From Venturia oleaginea (Eukaryota; Ascomycota; Dothideomycetes; Venturiales; Venturiaceae): a stretch of DNA of 64,000 nt. The stretch is taken from the NCBI GenBank assembly GCA_013176395.1, contig JABMLP010000023.1, positions 992,001 through 1,056,000 on the forward strand, in the 5' to 3' direction. Shown piece by piece: positions 9,950 to 19,366 of the stretch (positions within the stretch are counted from its first letter, which is position 1; every line of letters begins with the position of its first letter). The position numbers were made by a program, and so were the translations under genes. The notes under the pieces are model-generated. The model did not search any database. It had not been told where the DNA came from and saw only the letters and a list, made by a program, of their open reading frames with translations.

Positions 9950-10871
9950 ACAACAAGTAGCGCCCGTAAGATTCCACCGACTTGTCACTTCTACACTTGA
10001 GAAAATCAAAGACGCGTCTAGAGTATTTGCTGTTACTCTTCGAGATATTGATATTGCCTTGAAGCCGAAAGTCCCTTTGACAACAGAGCAAATACTGGAA
10101 TTGCTACCTAAGAGGTTTCATAAGTACGCTGCTGTCTTTGATCCTAAAAGGGCCGAGAGACTACCACCGCATCGCCCTGGGATTGATCACGAAATACCTA
10201 TAGAAGAAGGAAAACCACTTCCTTGGGGACCTCTATATGGTATGGGTCGAGAACAACTCCTTGTTTTGCGAAGGACTCTTACAGAGCTACTAGATAAAGG
10301 CTTTATCCGAGAGAGTAAATCAGTTGCTGCGTCTCCAGTTCTCTTTGTGAAGAAACCAGGAGGGGGCTTACGCTTTTGCGTAGACTACCGAGCCTTAAAC
10401 GCAATTACTCGAAAGGATAGGTACCCGCTACCGTTAGTAAAAGAGACTTTACTAACCTTAGCTCGTGCTAAGTATCTTAGTAAGCTTGATGTAAATGCTG
10501 CCTTCCACAAGATTCGAATCGCAACGGGAGATGAGTTCAAAACTGCCTTTCGAACTAGATATGGTCTATTTGAATGGCTAGTTACTCCCTTTGGCTTAAC
10601 CGGTGCACCTGCGTCTTTTCAACGGTATATAAACTATATCCTTCGACGATACCTAGACGAGTTCTGCTCAGCTTATCTAGACGATATAGTAATATACTCT
10701 TCAAAGAACCTTAAAGACCATGAAGAAAAGACTGAAAAGATACTTCAAAGCTGCCTTAACGCTGGGTTATACCTTGATATTCGGAAGTGCGAGTTTAATA
10801 CCAAACGAGTCAAGTATCTAGGCTTCGTTATAGATACTGAAACGGGCCTACACATGGATCCGGAGAAGATC
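9950..10871 (+). pseudogene. Element A2, left fragment: protease-RT linker and reverse transcriptase
   Basis: The sequence is the reverse complement of part of A1 (about 13440-14352). It starts in the linker after the protease and covers the RT fingers and palm (FVKKPGGGLRFCVDYR, SAYLDDIVIYS) up to MDPEKI at 10871, where it breaks. The continuation of the same copy is found at 16905, after the inserted A1, with about 250 bp missing. The N-terminal pol, gag and 5' LTR of this copy are absent. Confidence 0.85.
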
Positions 10872-11074
10872 GGTATACTAATCCTCTTACAATAGATCCT
10901 TCTAGAAAAGTATCTTTAAATGGAAACGTGACAGCTTGCAAATAGAACATGGCAGCTTGCGAAATAGAACATGACAGCTTGCAAAAATAGAACATGACAG
11001 CTTGCAGAATAACAAGAGAACAATTGGAAATCCAGTCATGGATAAGCTAGAGAGAAGGATTCCATCCCTTAACA
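10872..11074 (-). repeat. Truncated 3' LTR of A1
   Basis: Only 203 of about 311 bp remain. The part kept runs from the element-proximal end (TGTTAAGG) to the TATA region; the transcript start motif and everything after it are lost at the 10871/10872 junction. Without this R region, template switching during reverse transcription could not be completed, so A1 is probably immobile despite intact genes. Confidence 0.85.
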
Positions 11075-14000
11075 TTATCCCCTCCCCCCCTCTCTTGTAG
11101 ATCGATGTGAGCGTAGTCTCTGAGGGCGTAGTATAGGTCCGTCGTTTTCAAGAACGTTGCCGTAGGCACTTTCAAAAGCGTCCAGAGCTGTAGTTTGTTG
11201 GAGTTCGCTAAGGGGTTCCCACGTAGGATCAACGTAGCCTACCCACTTAACTAAGACTTCTCGTGTTTGTTGTCGACCTCGCCGGCGCCATCTTGCGGCT
11301 AGAATAGCCTCGATACCGTATTCCTCGTCTCCTTGTTCAGTTACTATAGGAGGCGGCTGTGTATTATCTTGTATTTGTGAAGGTAGGGGATCTGTGCCAG
11401 CTCTCCTAAGTAAAGACGTATGAAATCGGTTGTGGATTCCTCTGGGTGTATCAAGCTCGTAAGACATTGAGTTGATAACTCGTGTAACTGTATACTTCCC
11501 ATGAATCCAGTCTAGTTTCTTACAAGGACGTAGGGTTTTTACGTTCTTTAGGTTGAGCCAGACTTTGTCTCCCACTTTAAAAGAGTCAGCCGGAGCACGA
11601 TCTCTATTAGAGTAGTATTCTTGCTGTTGCTGAGCTGATACCATTGACGTTTCTGCCCATTCTTGTGCGTCCTTCAATTTTGCTACAAGATCTTGTGCTT
11701 TTTCTTTTGGATTCTCAGGGGTTTTCTGGGGAGCTTCAACAGTTCCTATATGCTCAATGTTATAACCGTGGGTTAAGAAGAAAGGCGATAGGCCCGTAGC
11801 TTGGTTTGGTCTATTATCGAGGCATATTTGAGCAATAGGCAGGAGCTCAACCCAGTCGTCCTGACTAAATGTACAGAACTTACGTAGATAGGCTTCAACT
11901 TCTTGATTTCTTCTTTCCGTAGATCCATCAGTCTCAGGGTGATACGCTGTAGAGAGTCTTCTCTCTATCTTAAGAAGGTGACAAACTTCTTTCCAGAAAG
12001 CATTAACAAATTGCGTGTCCCTATCTGAGACTAGAGATCTAGGAAGCCAGTGTAATCTTACGTAGTTCTGCATAAATAGTTTTGCAAATCCTTCAGCTCC
12101 AAACTGTTCTTTAGGCACTGGGAACAGGATAGTTCCTTTACCCAAGCGGTCAGTAATAACGCAGAGTCTTGTGCATCTTTGGCTCTCTGGTAATTCGACT
12201 ATGAAGTCTACTGAAATATCTTGCCAGATACGGCTAGGGACAGGAAGAGGTTTAAGTAAACCTTTCTTTTTGTCTCGCCAGACTGAAGTTCTTCCGCAGA
12301 CGTCACAATTGCGTATAAACTGACGTATATCTTGAGCAAATCCCGGCCAGTAGAACTGTCTGGAGAGAATAGCAATAGTAGCTTCTCGTCCAGGATGCCC
12401 TGATAGGACTGAATCGTGTATTTCTTGAATTACTCCTGTTAAGAGAGGCTCGTAGGAGGGCAACCAGATTCGGTCTCTATAGTAGAGCTGGTTGTTTTCG
12501 ACTTTACAATCTCCTATAGAAGTAGGAACCTTTAGCTTAGATGGGAACTGCCTATCTTGCTTTAGAACGCTTTGGAAAATACGTCTGTAGTCTAGATCTC
12601 CTTCGAGTGCAGTTTCCCATCTATCCCTTAGATCACCTGAGAGAAAGGGATTTTGTATAAAGGGGATAGGTTCTTTGTCTACTTCTTGAGCATTTTCTTG
12701 GGCAGCTTCTTCTCTTGCAGGAGTCTTATCCTCTAGAACGTTAATCCAAAGCTTTGGAGGTAATAACGTTCTAGTTCTTTCAACGATTCTTGGGTCTTGA
12801 ATATCCTTTGGGAGATCTTGATCCCTTCGAGTTAAGGCGTCTGGAACTACAGATTCAGAGCCTGGGCGATAGCCTAGTTTGAAGTTAAACTTAGCTAGTA
12901 TCTGCGCCCATCTCATTTGCCTTTCATTTAGTTCCCTTTTTACCATAAACTTCTCAAGGTTCTTGTGATCTGTGAGGATAATGAATGGCTTACTTAGGCT
13001 TAGTAGCTCGCTAGTCCAATGGACTAGAGCTTTGACTATAGCCATAAGTTCTTTGTCGTGGATATCATAATTGCATTCGGCTGGCAAGTGCTTAGTAGAG
13101 AAGAAAGCACATGGTTTCCAGTTACCTAGCTCATCTTTTTGACTAAGTACTGCTCCGGAAGCCCAGCCTGAAGCATCAGGTTCTACTCGCGTAGGCTTAT
13201 CTTCATCAAGTGCAGACAGGACAGGTTCTTTGCAAAACTCTGCCTTAAGTTTTTGAAAAGATTCTTCTTGCTCCTTTCCCCATAAAAATGGAGTATTCTT
13301 CTTTGTAAGGCGAACCAGAGGCTCCCTTATTGTTGAGTTATCTTTTACAAAGTCACGGTAGAAGTTTGTAAAGCCTAGGAAGCCACGTACTCCTCGTAGA
13401 GTAGTAGGACGTTCCCATTCTTTAATTGCTTTGATCTTCTCCGGATCCATGTGTAGGCCCGTTTCAGTATCTATAACGAAGCCTAGATACTTGACTCGTT
13501 TGGTATTAAACTCGCACTTCCGAATATCAAGGTATAACCCAGCGTTAAGGCAGCTTTGAAGTATCTTTTCAGTCTTTTCTTCATGGTCTTTAAGGTTCTT
13601 TGAAGAGTATATTACTATATCGTCTAGATAAGCTGAGCAGAACTCGTCTAGGTATCGTCGAAGGATATAGTTTATATACCGTTGAAAAGACGCAGGTGCA
13701 CCGGTTAAGCCAAAGGGAGTAACTAGCCATTCAAATAGACCATATCTAGTTCGAAAGGCAGTTTTGAACTCATCTCCCGTTGCGATTCGAATCTTGTGGA
13801 AGGCAGCATTTACATCAAGCTTACTAAGATACTTAGCACGAGCTAAGGTTAGTAAAGTCTCTTTTACTAACGGTAGCGGGTACCTATCCTTTCGAGTAAT
13901 TGCGTTTAAGGCTCGGTAGTCTACGCAAAAGCGTAAGCCCCCTCCTGGTTTCTTCACAAAGAGAACTGGAGACGCAGCAACTGATTTACTCTCTCGGATA

Positions 14001-14860
14001 AAGCCTTTATCTAGTAGCTCTGTAAGAGTCCTTCGCAAAACAAGGAGTTGTTCTCGACCCATACCATATAGAGGTCCCCAAGGAAGTGGTTTTCCTTCTT
14101 CTATAGGTATTTCGTGATCAATCCCAGGGCGATGCGGTGGTAGTCTCTCGGCCCTTTTAGGATCAAAGACAGCAGCGTACTTATGAAACCTCTTAGGTAG
14201 CAATTCCAGTATTTGCTCTGTTGTCAAAGGGACTTTCGGCTTCAAGGCAATATCAATATCTCGAAGAGTAACAGCAAATACTCTAGACGCGTCTTTGATT
14301 TTCTCAAGTGTAGAAGTGACAAGGCGGTGGAATCTTACGGGCGCTACTTGTTGTATATCAAGTTTGTCTTCAAATTTAGCATCGCGAATGCTAATCCCGT
14401 TTGCAAAGGTAAGAGTACCTTTAGATTCATTGATAACGGCTTTGGTGTCCTTGAGAAAAGGCCTGCCTAGTAGAAGATCCTCAAATTGTCCCGGGACTAT
14501 ATAAGCAAAAGCGTTGCATATAAGTCCCCCTAAATCTAGGTTCAACTTCGCAATTTTTGTCACTTGGGTCTGTCCTTCTTCCTTAAGAACTCCACCTATA
14601 GTACGCGGACTAATAGGGAGTACTTCAAGGTCCATCTGCGAAGCTTTCTCCTCGTTTATTGATGCGTAGCAGCTAGATCCATTATCAAGGAGAGTTTTAA
14701 GAGAGTATATATCGTTCACTATAGTATTTGTGTAGAAAAGGCGGGAGAGCATCTTGGGTCTGAACTGCTCCCATTCTTTTTCTATCCGAGAACGGTGTGA
14801 ATCAGTGTCTTTGTTCGAATTCAAAATACTATTTACTCTCTCAATTGACTCCTTTGACAA
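11075..14860 (-). CDS. Family A pol polyprotein (protease, RT, RNase H, integrase, chromodomain), intact
   Basis: The frame holds 1,261 codons without a stop. In order: aspartic protease (LDNGSS, D about 59; DLLLGRPF flap), RT (FVKKPGGGLRFCVDYR, catalytic SAYLDDIVIYS), RNase H (EPDASGWASG, HDKELMAIVKAL, TDHKNLEKFM, DALTRRDQD), integrase H2C2 module (HDSVLSGHPGRE, CDVC), DDE core ([28 protein letters not shown]), GPY/F region (VGDKVWLNLKNV) and chromodomain (VKWVGYVDPTWEP). The first codon of this frame is TTG, and the frame is open further upstream, across the gag stop, in the -1 frame, so pol is probably made as a gag-pol fusion by frameshifting. The stop TAA (11075-11077) touches the polypurine tract and LTR. 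Confidence 0.93.
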   Translation of the reverse strand: MSKESIERVNSILNSNKDTDSHRSRIEKEWEQFRPKMLSRLFYTNTIVNDIYSLKTLLDNGSSCYASINEEKASQMDLEVLPISPRTIGGVLKEEGQTQVTKIAKLNLDLGGLICNAFAYIVPGQFEDLLLGRPFLKDTKAVINESKGTLTFANGISIRDAKFEDKLDIQQVAPVRFHRLVTSTLEKIKDASRVFAVTLRDIDIALKPKVPLTTEQILELLPKRFHKYAAVFDPKRAERLPPHRPGIDHEIPIEEGKPLPWGPLYGMGREQLLVLRRTLTELLDKGFIRESKSVAASPVLFVKKPGGGLRFCVDYRALNAITRKDRYPLPLVKETLLTLARAKYLSKLDVNAAFHKIRIATGDEFKTAFRTRYGLFEWLVTPFGLTGAPASFQRYINYILRRYLDEFCSAYLDDIVIYSSKNLKDHEEKTEKILQSCLNAGLYLDIRKCEFNTKRVKYLGFVIDTETGLHMDPEKIKAIKEWERPTTLRGVRGFLGFTNFYRDFVKDNSTIREPLVRLTKKNTPFLWGKEQEESFQKLKAEFCKEPVLSALDEDKPTRVEPDASGWASGAVLSQKDELGNWKPCAFFSTKHLPAECNYDIHDKELMAIVKALVHWTSELLSLSKPFIILTDHKNLEKFMVKRELNERQMRWAQILAKFNFKLGYRPGSESVVPDALTRRDQDLPKDIQDPRIVERTRTLLPPKLWINVLEDKTPAREEAAQENAQEVDKEPIPFIQNPFLSGDLRDRWETALEGDLDYRRIFQSVLKQDRQFPSKLKVPTSIGDCKVENNQLYYRDRIWLPSYEPLLTGVIQEIHDSVLSGHPGREATIAILSRQFYWPGFAQDIRQFIRNCDVCGRTSVWRDKKKGLLKPLPVPSRIWQDISVDFIVELPESQRCTRLCVITDRLGKGTILFPVPKEQFGAEGFAKLFMQNYVRLHWLPRSLVSDRDTQFVNAFWKEVCHLLKIERRLSTAYHPETDGSTERRNQEVEAYLRKFCTFSQDDWVELLPIAQICLDNRPNQATGLSPFFLTHGYNIEHIGTVEAPQKTPENPKEKAQDLVAKLKDAQEWAETSMVSAQQQQEYYSNRDRAPADSFKVGDKVWLNLKNVKTLRPCKKLDWIHGKYTVTRVINSMSYELDTPRGIHNRFHTSLLRRAGTDPLPSQIQDNTQPPPIVTEQGDEEYGIEAILAARWRRRGRQQTREVLVKWVGYVDPTWEPLSELQQTTALDAFESAYGNVLENDGPILRPQRLRSHRSTREGGRG

Positions 14861-14901
14861 TTTTGCTCTATCTACTCTACGCCTCCATCCACGACTTTGG
14901 A

Positions 14902-14940
14902 TAGAGGCTACTCTTTTTCCGAGTAGTCCTCTTCTTCAAC
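14902..14940 (-). promoter_or_regulatory. Candidate -1 ribosomal frameshift window between gag and pol
   Basis: Gag ends in codons GAA AAA GAG TAG. In the -1 frame the sequence is open from about ten codons before this stop and continues into pol without interruption. The A-run is the only slippery-looking stretch in the window, but it is not a canonical X XXY YYZ heptamer. The same arrangement occurs in A3 near 28316. Confidence 0.45.
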
Positions 14941-15930
14941 TTCTTCATTCTCCTCAGTGGTTCCTTTGGCCCTTTTTGAACCAAGTTGCGTGACTCTTTC
15001 TACCTCTGTATCCAACCAGCAGTCTTTCATTCTATGGCCGGCCTTCCCACAGCGTAAGCAGAGGTTATTTGCCTTCCTATATTCATAGGCTTTAGACGAA
15101 ATTTTTAACTTGTTTACGCGTGTAGGCTCCCAGTCCATAGCGTTCAGATCTTTAAAAGACTTCTCTTTATCTCTGAATCGTAACTTATCTTCTGAGGAAG
15201 AGAGCATCTTTGCTGTAGTGATTTGCATACTTGTATTCAAAAGATCGGACACAAACTGCTGGTAGGAGGTACTCTGAGATTGGCCTATTCTCTGGTTTCG
15301 CAGCTCTTGATTTATTGCTTTGTGTAGAAATGCAATTTTAACAGCGTCAGGCCAAGTCATTCCTCCAGCATTAGCAAGAGTGGTTTCAAAACGGGGAAGA
15401 AAAGAGAAGAAGGGTTCTTTCTCTTTTTGTTTGATTGTGGACAGGCTTACAGTAGCTCTTTGTTGTTGTACTGGATCGCCATAGAAGTTGTCCATATACT
15501 GTAACAATTTCTGTCCCGTTTTATCTTCCTCTGGAGCTGTCTTTACGTAGGCCAGAGTAGCCTGAGCTGCGGAGCCTCGTAGAGAGGAGAAGATGTAGGC
15601 AAATTGGTTCCTACTATCCCCTATAGACTCTGCGTCTATCTCCAACTTCATCCTTGCTTGTTGAAACCACTGAGCCCATTCAGAACGCTTGCCATCAAAT
15701 TCTTGGAGCTTAGGAAGTACAGCTTTCTTCCTATGTATTCTGTCTTTTTGTGAATTCTTAGTCTCTTGTCCTTCTACTACGTTCTCAGAGCGAGTAGTGT
15801 TAGGTAAGATTGTAAGAATACGCGTAATAGCATCGTTCTGAATGGCTAGTTGATGTTGTAATGCTGCCATAGCTTCTTGTAGGGCTTGGGGTTCTTGAGG
15901 AACTCTTTGTTCCTGATCTTCTCCTTCCAT
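14908..15930 (-). CDS. Family A gag protein, intact
   Basis: A 340-residue gag starts at the ATG at 15930, after a leader of about 660 bp. It has an N-terminal Gln-rich helical region, the retrotransposon capsid region (FDGKRSEWAQWFQQARMKL, then a conserved FLPRFETTLANAGG stretch) and one nucleocapsid zinc knuckle, CLRCGKAGHRMKDC, of the standard CX2CX4HX4C form. The C-terminus is acidic (EENEEVEEEDYSEKE). Gag forms the particle in which reverse transcription occurs. The pol frame is open in -1 for about the last ten codons before the gag stop, across an A-run (GGAAAAAGAG). Confidence 0.9.
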   Translation of the reverse strand: MEGEDQEQRVPQEPQALQEAMAALQHQLAIQNDAITRILTILPNTTRSENVVEGQETKNSQKDRIHRKKAVLPKLQEFDGKRSEWAQWFQQARMKLEIDAESIGDSRNQFAYIFSSLRGSAAQATLAYVKTAPEEDKTGQKLLQYMDNFYGDPVQQQRATVSLSTIKQKEKEPFFSFLPRFETTLANAGGMTWPDAVKIAFLHKAINQELRNQRIGQSQSTSYQQFVSDLLNTSMQITTAKMLSSSEDKLRFRDKEKSFKDLNAMDWEPTRVNKLKISSKAYEYRKANNLCLRCGKAGHRMKDCWLDTEVERVTQLGSKRAKGTTEENEEVEEEDYSEKE

Positions 15931-16581
15931 ATTTTCACCTATGAGAGATAATAGAGAGCACTACTATACACACTCCTAGGCTCTACTCTAGAGATTTGCT
16001 AGGCAGTATAGAGTCAATGCCTATTAGTATAGGAAGGTGACTATAGAATCCCAGAAGGATTTTTACACTATAGTCCGCTCTGCAATCCTTATTACTAAGG
16101 ACAGAGCTCCCAGGGACTGTGAAGGCCAAGTGTATTAAATCTCTCTTCCTAGCTCTTTCTTTCCTCAGCTTATTACAGCTTCAACTCCTAAGACTACGCT
16201 GTCTTAGGATGACCTGCCCTTGCTTCTTGGAGATTCCAGCACGTTCTAGAAAATCTCAGTTTGAATTCTCTTGAATTCCCTTTTTGGATTGGCCCTTTCG
16301 GTTGGCCCTTGCTTCTTGGAGATTCTAGCACCTTCTAGAAAATCTCAGCTTGAATTCTCTTGAATTCCCTTTTTGTTTGGCCCTTGAGGTTGGCCCTTGA
16401 AGTTGGCCTTTGAGGTTGGCCCTTGCTTCTTGAGTTAGGACAAGTGTCCTCTTCTTGAAATTCCTTTCTGTTTGGCCCTTGAGGTTGGCCCTCGCTTCTT
16501 GGATTAGGACAAGTGTCCTCTTCTTGAAATTCCTTTTTGGAGCTTGCTCTCTGTGAGCCTTTCTTCCTTTGTAAGATTGAG
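15931..16581 (-). other. 5' leader of element A1
   Basis: No frame with retroelement homology is present. It holds about two imperfect copies of a TTGGCCCTTGCTTCTTGGAG-rich repeat and paired TTCTAGAAAATCTCAG blocks. These would lie in the transcript upstream of gag, where packaging or translation signals are expected. Confidence 0.5.
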
Positions 16582-16592
16582 GTACTTAGATA
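16582..16592 (-). promoter_or_regulatory. Self-complementary primer-binding site of family A
   Basis: One base inside the 5' LTR end lies TATCTAAGTAC (minus strand). It is the exact 11-base reverse complement of GTACTTAGATA at 16665-16655 in the same LTR. That motif lies about 40 bases after the LTR TATA box (about 16701-16708), where transcription should begin. This is the arrangement known for Tf1-type self-priming, in which the folded mRNA 5' end primes minus-strand synthesis. A3 has the same site at 29990-30000. Confidence 0.75.
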
Positions 16593-16593
16593 A

Positions 16594-16904
16594 TGTAAGA
16601 GTTCAACCCTCAAAGGTGTTTCGCAAGTGAGAGAAGACTGCTTGTATTTCAAAGTATCTAAGTACAGAGAAGAAAGTGTAAATACAGGAAGGATAGCTCG
16701 TATAAATAATCCTCCTCTTACAATAGATCCTTCTAGAAAGTATCTTTAAATGGAAACGTGACAGCTTGCGAAATAGAACATGGCAGCTTGCGAAATAGAA
16801 CATGACAGCTTGCAAAATAGAACATGACAGCTTGCAGAATAACAAGAGAACAATTGGAAATCCAGTCATGGATAAGCTAGAGAGAAGGATTCCATCCCTT
16901 AACA
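16594..16904 (-). repeat. 5' LTR of A1 (family A reference LTR, 311 bp)
   Basis: Termini on the minus strand are TGTTAAGG and TCTTACA. It has four 22-bp repeats of the GACAGCTTGCRAAATAGAACAT type in U3, a TATA-like TATTTATAC, and the predicted transcript start GTACTTAGATA at 16665. Confidence 0.92.
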
Positions 16905-19055
16905 CCTGTCCTGTCTGCACTTGATGAAGATAAGCCTACGCGAGTAGAACCTGATGCTTCAGGCTGGGCTTCCGGAGCAGTACTTAGTCAAAAAGATGAG
17001 CTAGGTAACTGGAAACCATGTGCTTTCTTCTCTACTAAGCACTTGCCAGCCGAATGCAATTATGATATCCACGACAAAGAACTTATGGCTATAGTCAAAG
17101 CTCTAGTCCATTGGACTAGCGAGCTACTAAGCCTAAGTAAGCCATTCATTATCCTCACAGATCACAAGAACCTTGAGAAGTTTATGGTAAAAAGGGAACT
17201 AAATGAAAGGCAAATGAGATGGGCGCAGATACTAGCTAAGTTTAACTTCAAACTAGGCTATCGCCCAGGCTCTGAATCTGTAGTTCCAGACGCCTTAACT
17301 CGAAGGGATCAAGATCTCCCAAAGGATATTCAAGACCCAAGAATCGTTGAAAGAACTAGAACGTTATTACCTCCAAAGCTTTGGATTAACGTTCTAGAGG
17401 ATAAGACTCCTGCAAGAGAAGAAGCTGCCCAAGAAAATGCTCAAGAAGTAGACAAAGAACCTATCCCCTTTATACAAAATCCCTTTCTCTCAGGTGATCT
17501 AAGGGATAGATGGGAAACTGCACTCGAAGGAGATCTAGACTACAGACGTATTTTCCAAAGCGTTCTAAAGCAAGATAGGCAGTTCCCATCTAAGCTAAAG
17601 GTTCCTACTTCTATAGGAGATTGTAAAGTCGAAAATAACCAGCTCTACTATAGAGACCGAATCTGGTTGCCCTCCTACGAGCCTCTCTTAACAGGAGTAA
17701 TTCAAGAAATACACGATTCAGTCCTATCAGGGCATCCTGGACGAGAAGCTACTATTGCTATTCTCTCCAGACAGTTCTACTGGCCGGGATTTGCTCAAGA
17801 TATACGTCAGTTTATACGCAATTGTGACGTCTGCGGAAGAACTTCAGTCTGGCGAGACAAAAAGAAAGGTTTACTTAAACCTCTTCCTGTCCCTAGCCGT
17901 ATCTGGCAAGATATTTCAGTAGACTTCATAGTCGAATTACCAGAGAGCCAAAGATGCACAAGACTCTGCGTTATTACTGACCGCTTGGGTAAAGGAACTA
18001 TCCTGTTCCCAGTGCCTAAAGAACAGTTTGGAGCTGAAGGATTTGCAAAACTATTTATGCAGAACTACGTAAGATTACACTGGCTTCCTAGATCTCTAGT
18101 CTCAGATAGGGACACGCAATTTGTTAATGCTTTCTGGAAAGAAGTTTGTCACCTTCTTAAGATAGAGAGAAGACTCTCTACAGCGTATCACCCTGAGACT
18201 GATGGATCTACGGAAAGAAGAAATCAAGAAGTTGAAGCCTATCTACGTAAGTTCTGTACATTTAGTCAGGACGACTGGGTTGAGCTCCTGCCTATTGCTC
18301 AAATATGCCTCGATAATAGACCAAACCAAGCTACGGGCCTATCGCCTTTCTTCTTAACCCACGGTTATAACATTGAGCATATAGGAACTGTTGAAGCTCC
18401 CCAGAAAACCCCTGAGAATCCAAAAGAAAAAGCACAAGATCTTGTAGCAAAATTGAAGGACGCACAAGAATGGGCAGAAACGTCAATGGTATCAGCTCAG
18501 CAACAGCAAGAATACTACTCTAATAGAGATCGTGCTCCGGCTGACTCTTTTAAAGTGGGAGACAAAGTCTGGCTCAACCTAAAGAACGTAAAAACCCTAC
18601 GTCCTTGTAAGAAACTAGACTGGATTCATGGGAAGTATACAGTTACACGAGTTATCAACTCAATGTCTTACGAGCTTGATACACCCAGAGGAATCCACAA
18701 CCGATTTCATACGTCTTTACTTAGGAGAGCTGGCACAGATCCCCTACCTTCACAAATACAAGATAATACACAGCCGCCTCCTATAGTAACTGAACAAGGA
18801 GACGAGGAATACGGTATCGAGGCTATTCTAGCCGCAAGATGGCGCCGGCGAGGTCGACAACAAACACGAGAAGTCTTAGTTAAGTGGGTAGGCTACGTTG
18901 ATCCTACGTGGGAACCCCTTAGCGAACTCCAACAAACTACAGCTCTGGACGCTTTTGAAAGTGCCTACGGCAACGTTCTTGAAAACGACGGACCTATACT
19001 ACGCCCTCAGAGACTACGCTCACATCGATCTACAAGAGAGGGGGGGAGGGGATAA
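16905..19055 (+). pseudogene. Element A2, right fragment: RNase H, integrase and chromodomain
   Basis: The pol frame resumes at CCTGTCCTGTCTGC, within the RNase H start (LSALDEDKPTRV), and stays open to the stop at 19053-19055. RNase H, the complete integrase with all catalytic acids, and the chromodomain are present and appear identical to A1 at the protein level. The upstream RT part lies at 9950-10871, beyond the inserted A1, and about 85 codons between the two parts are lost. A polypurine tract (GAGAGGGGGGGAGGGGATAA) leads straight into the 3' LTR. Confidence 0.88.
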
Positions 19056-19366
19056 TGTTAAGGGATGGAATCCTTCTCTCTAGCTTATCCATGACTGGAT
19101 TTCCAATTGTTCTCTTGTTATTCTGCAAGCTGTCATGTTCTATTTTGCAAGCTGTCATGTTCTATTTCGCAAGCTGCCATGTTCTATTTCGCAAGCTGTC
19201 ACGTTTCCATTTAAAGATACTTTCTAGAAGGATCTATTGTAAGAGGAGGATTATTTATACGAGCTATCCTTCCTGTATTTACACTTTCTTCTCTGTACTT
19301 AGATACTTTGAAATACAAGCAGTCTTCTCTCACTTGCGAAACACCTTTGAGGGTTGAACTCTTACA
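19056..19366 (+). repeat. Family A LTR flanking the 5' half of the split host gene
   Basis: A full 311-bp LTR with four 22-bp repeats. Its outer end touches CCGAT (the complement of ATCGG), the last bases of the interrupted membrane-protein gene. The same ATCGG follows the LTR at 30002-30246, so these two LTRs are the original pair of one insertion and are now separated by an inversion. Confidence 0.92.

Larger units (their letters stand above)
10872..16904 (-). mobile_element. Element A1: near-complete Ty3/gypsy chromovirus-type retrotransposon
   Basis: From right to left it has a full 5' LTR (16594-16904), self-type primer-binding site (16582-16592), leader, gag (15930-14908), pol (14860-11075), polypurine tract and a truncated 3' LTR (10872-11074). 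Both coding frames are open, and only the 3' LTR is damaged. It sits inside A2 in the opposite direction. The right flank begins CCTGT, and the intact element reads GAACCTGTCCTG there, so CCTGT fits the 5-bp target duplication; the left flank was deleted. Confidence 0.9.

Noticed and set aside
19056..19357. Repeated about 100-codon frame with a hydrophobic start inside each A LTR
   Set aside because: It is LTR sequence including the 22-bp repeats and varies with their number; there is no independent sign of coding.
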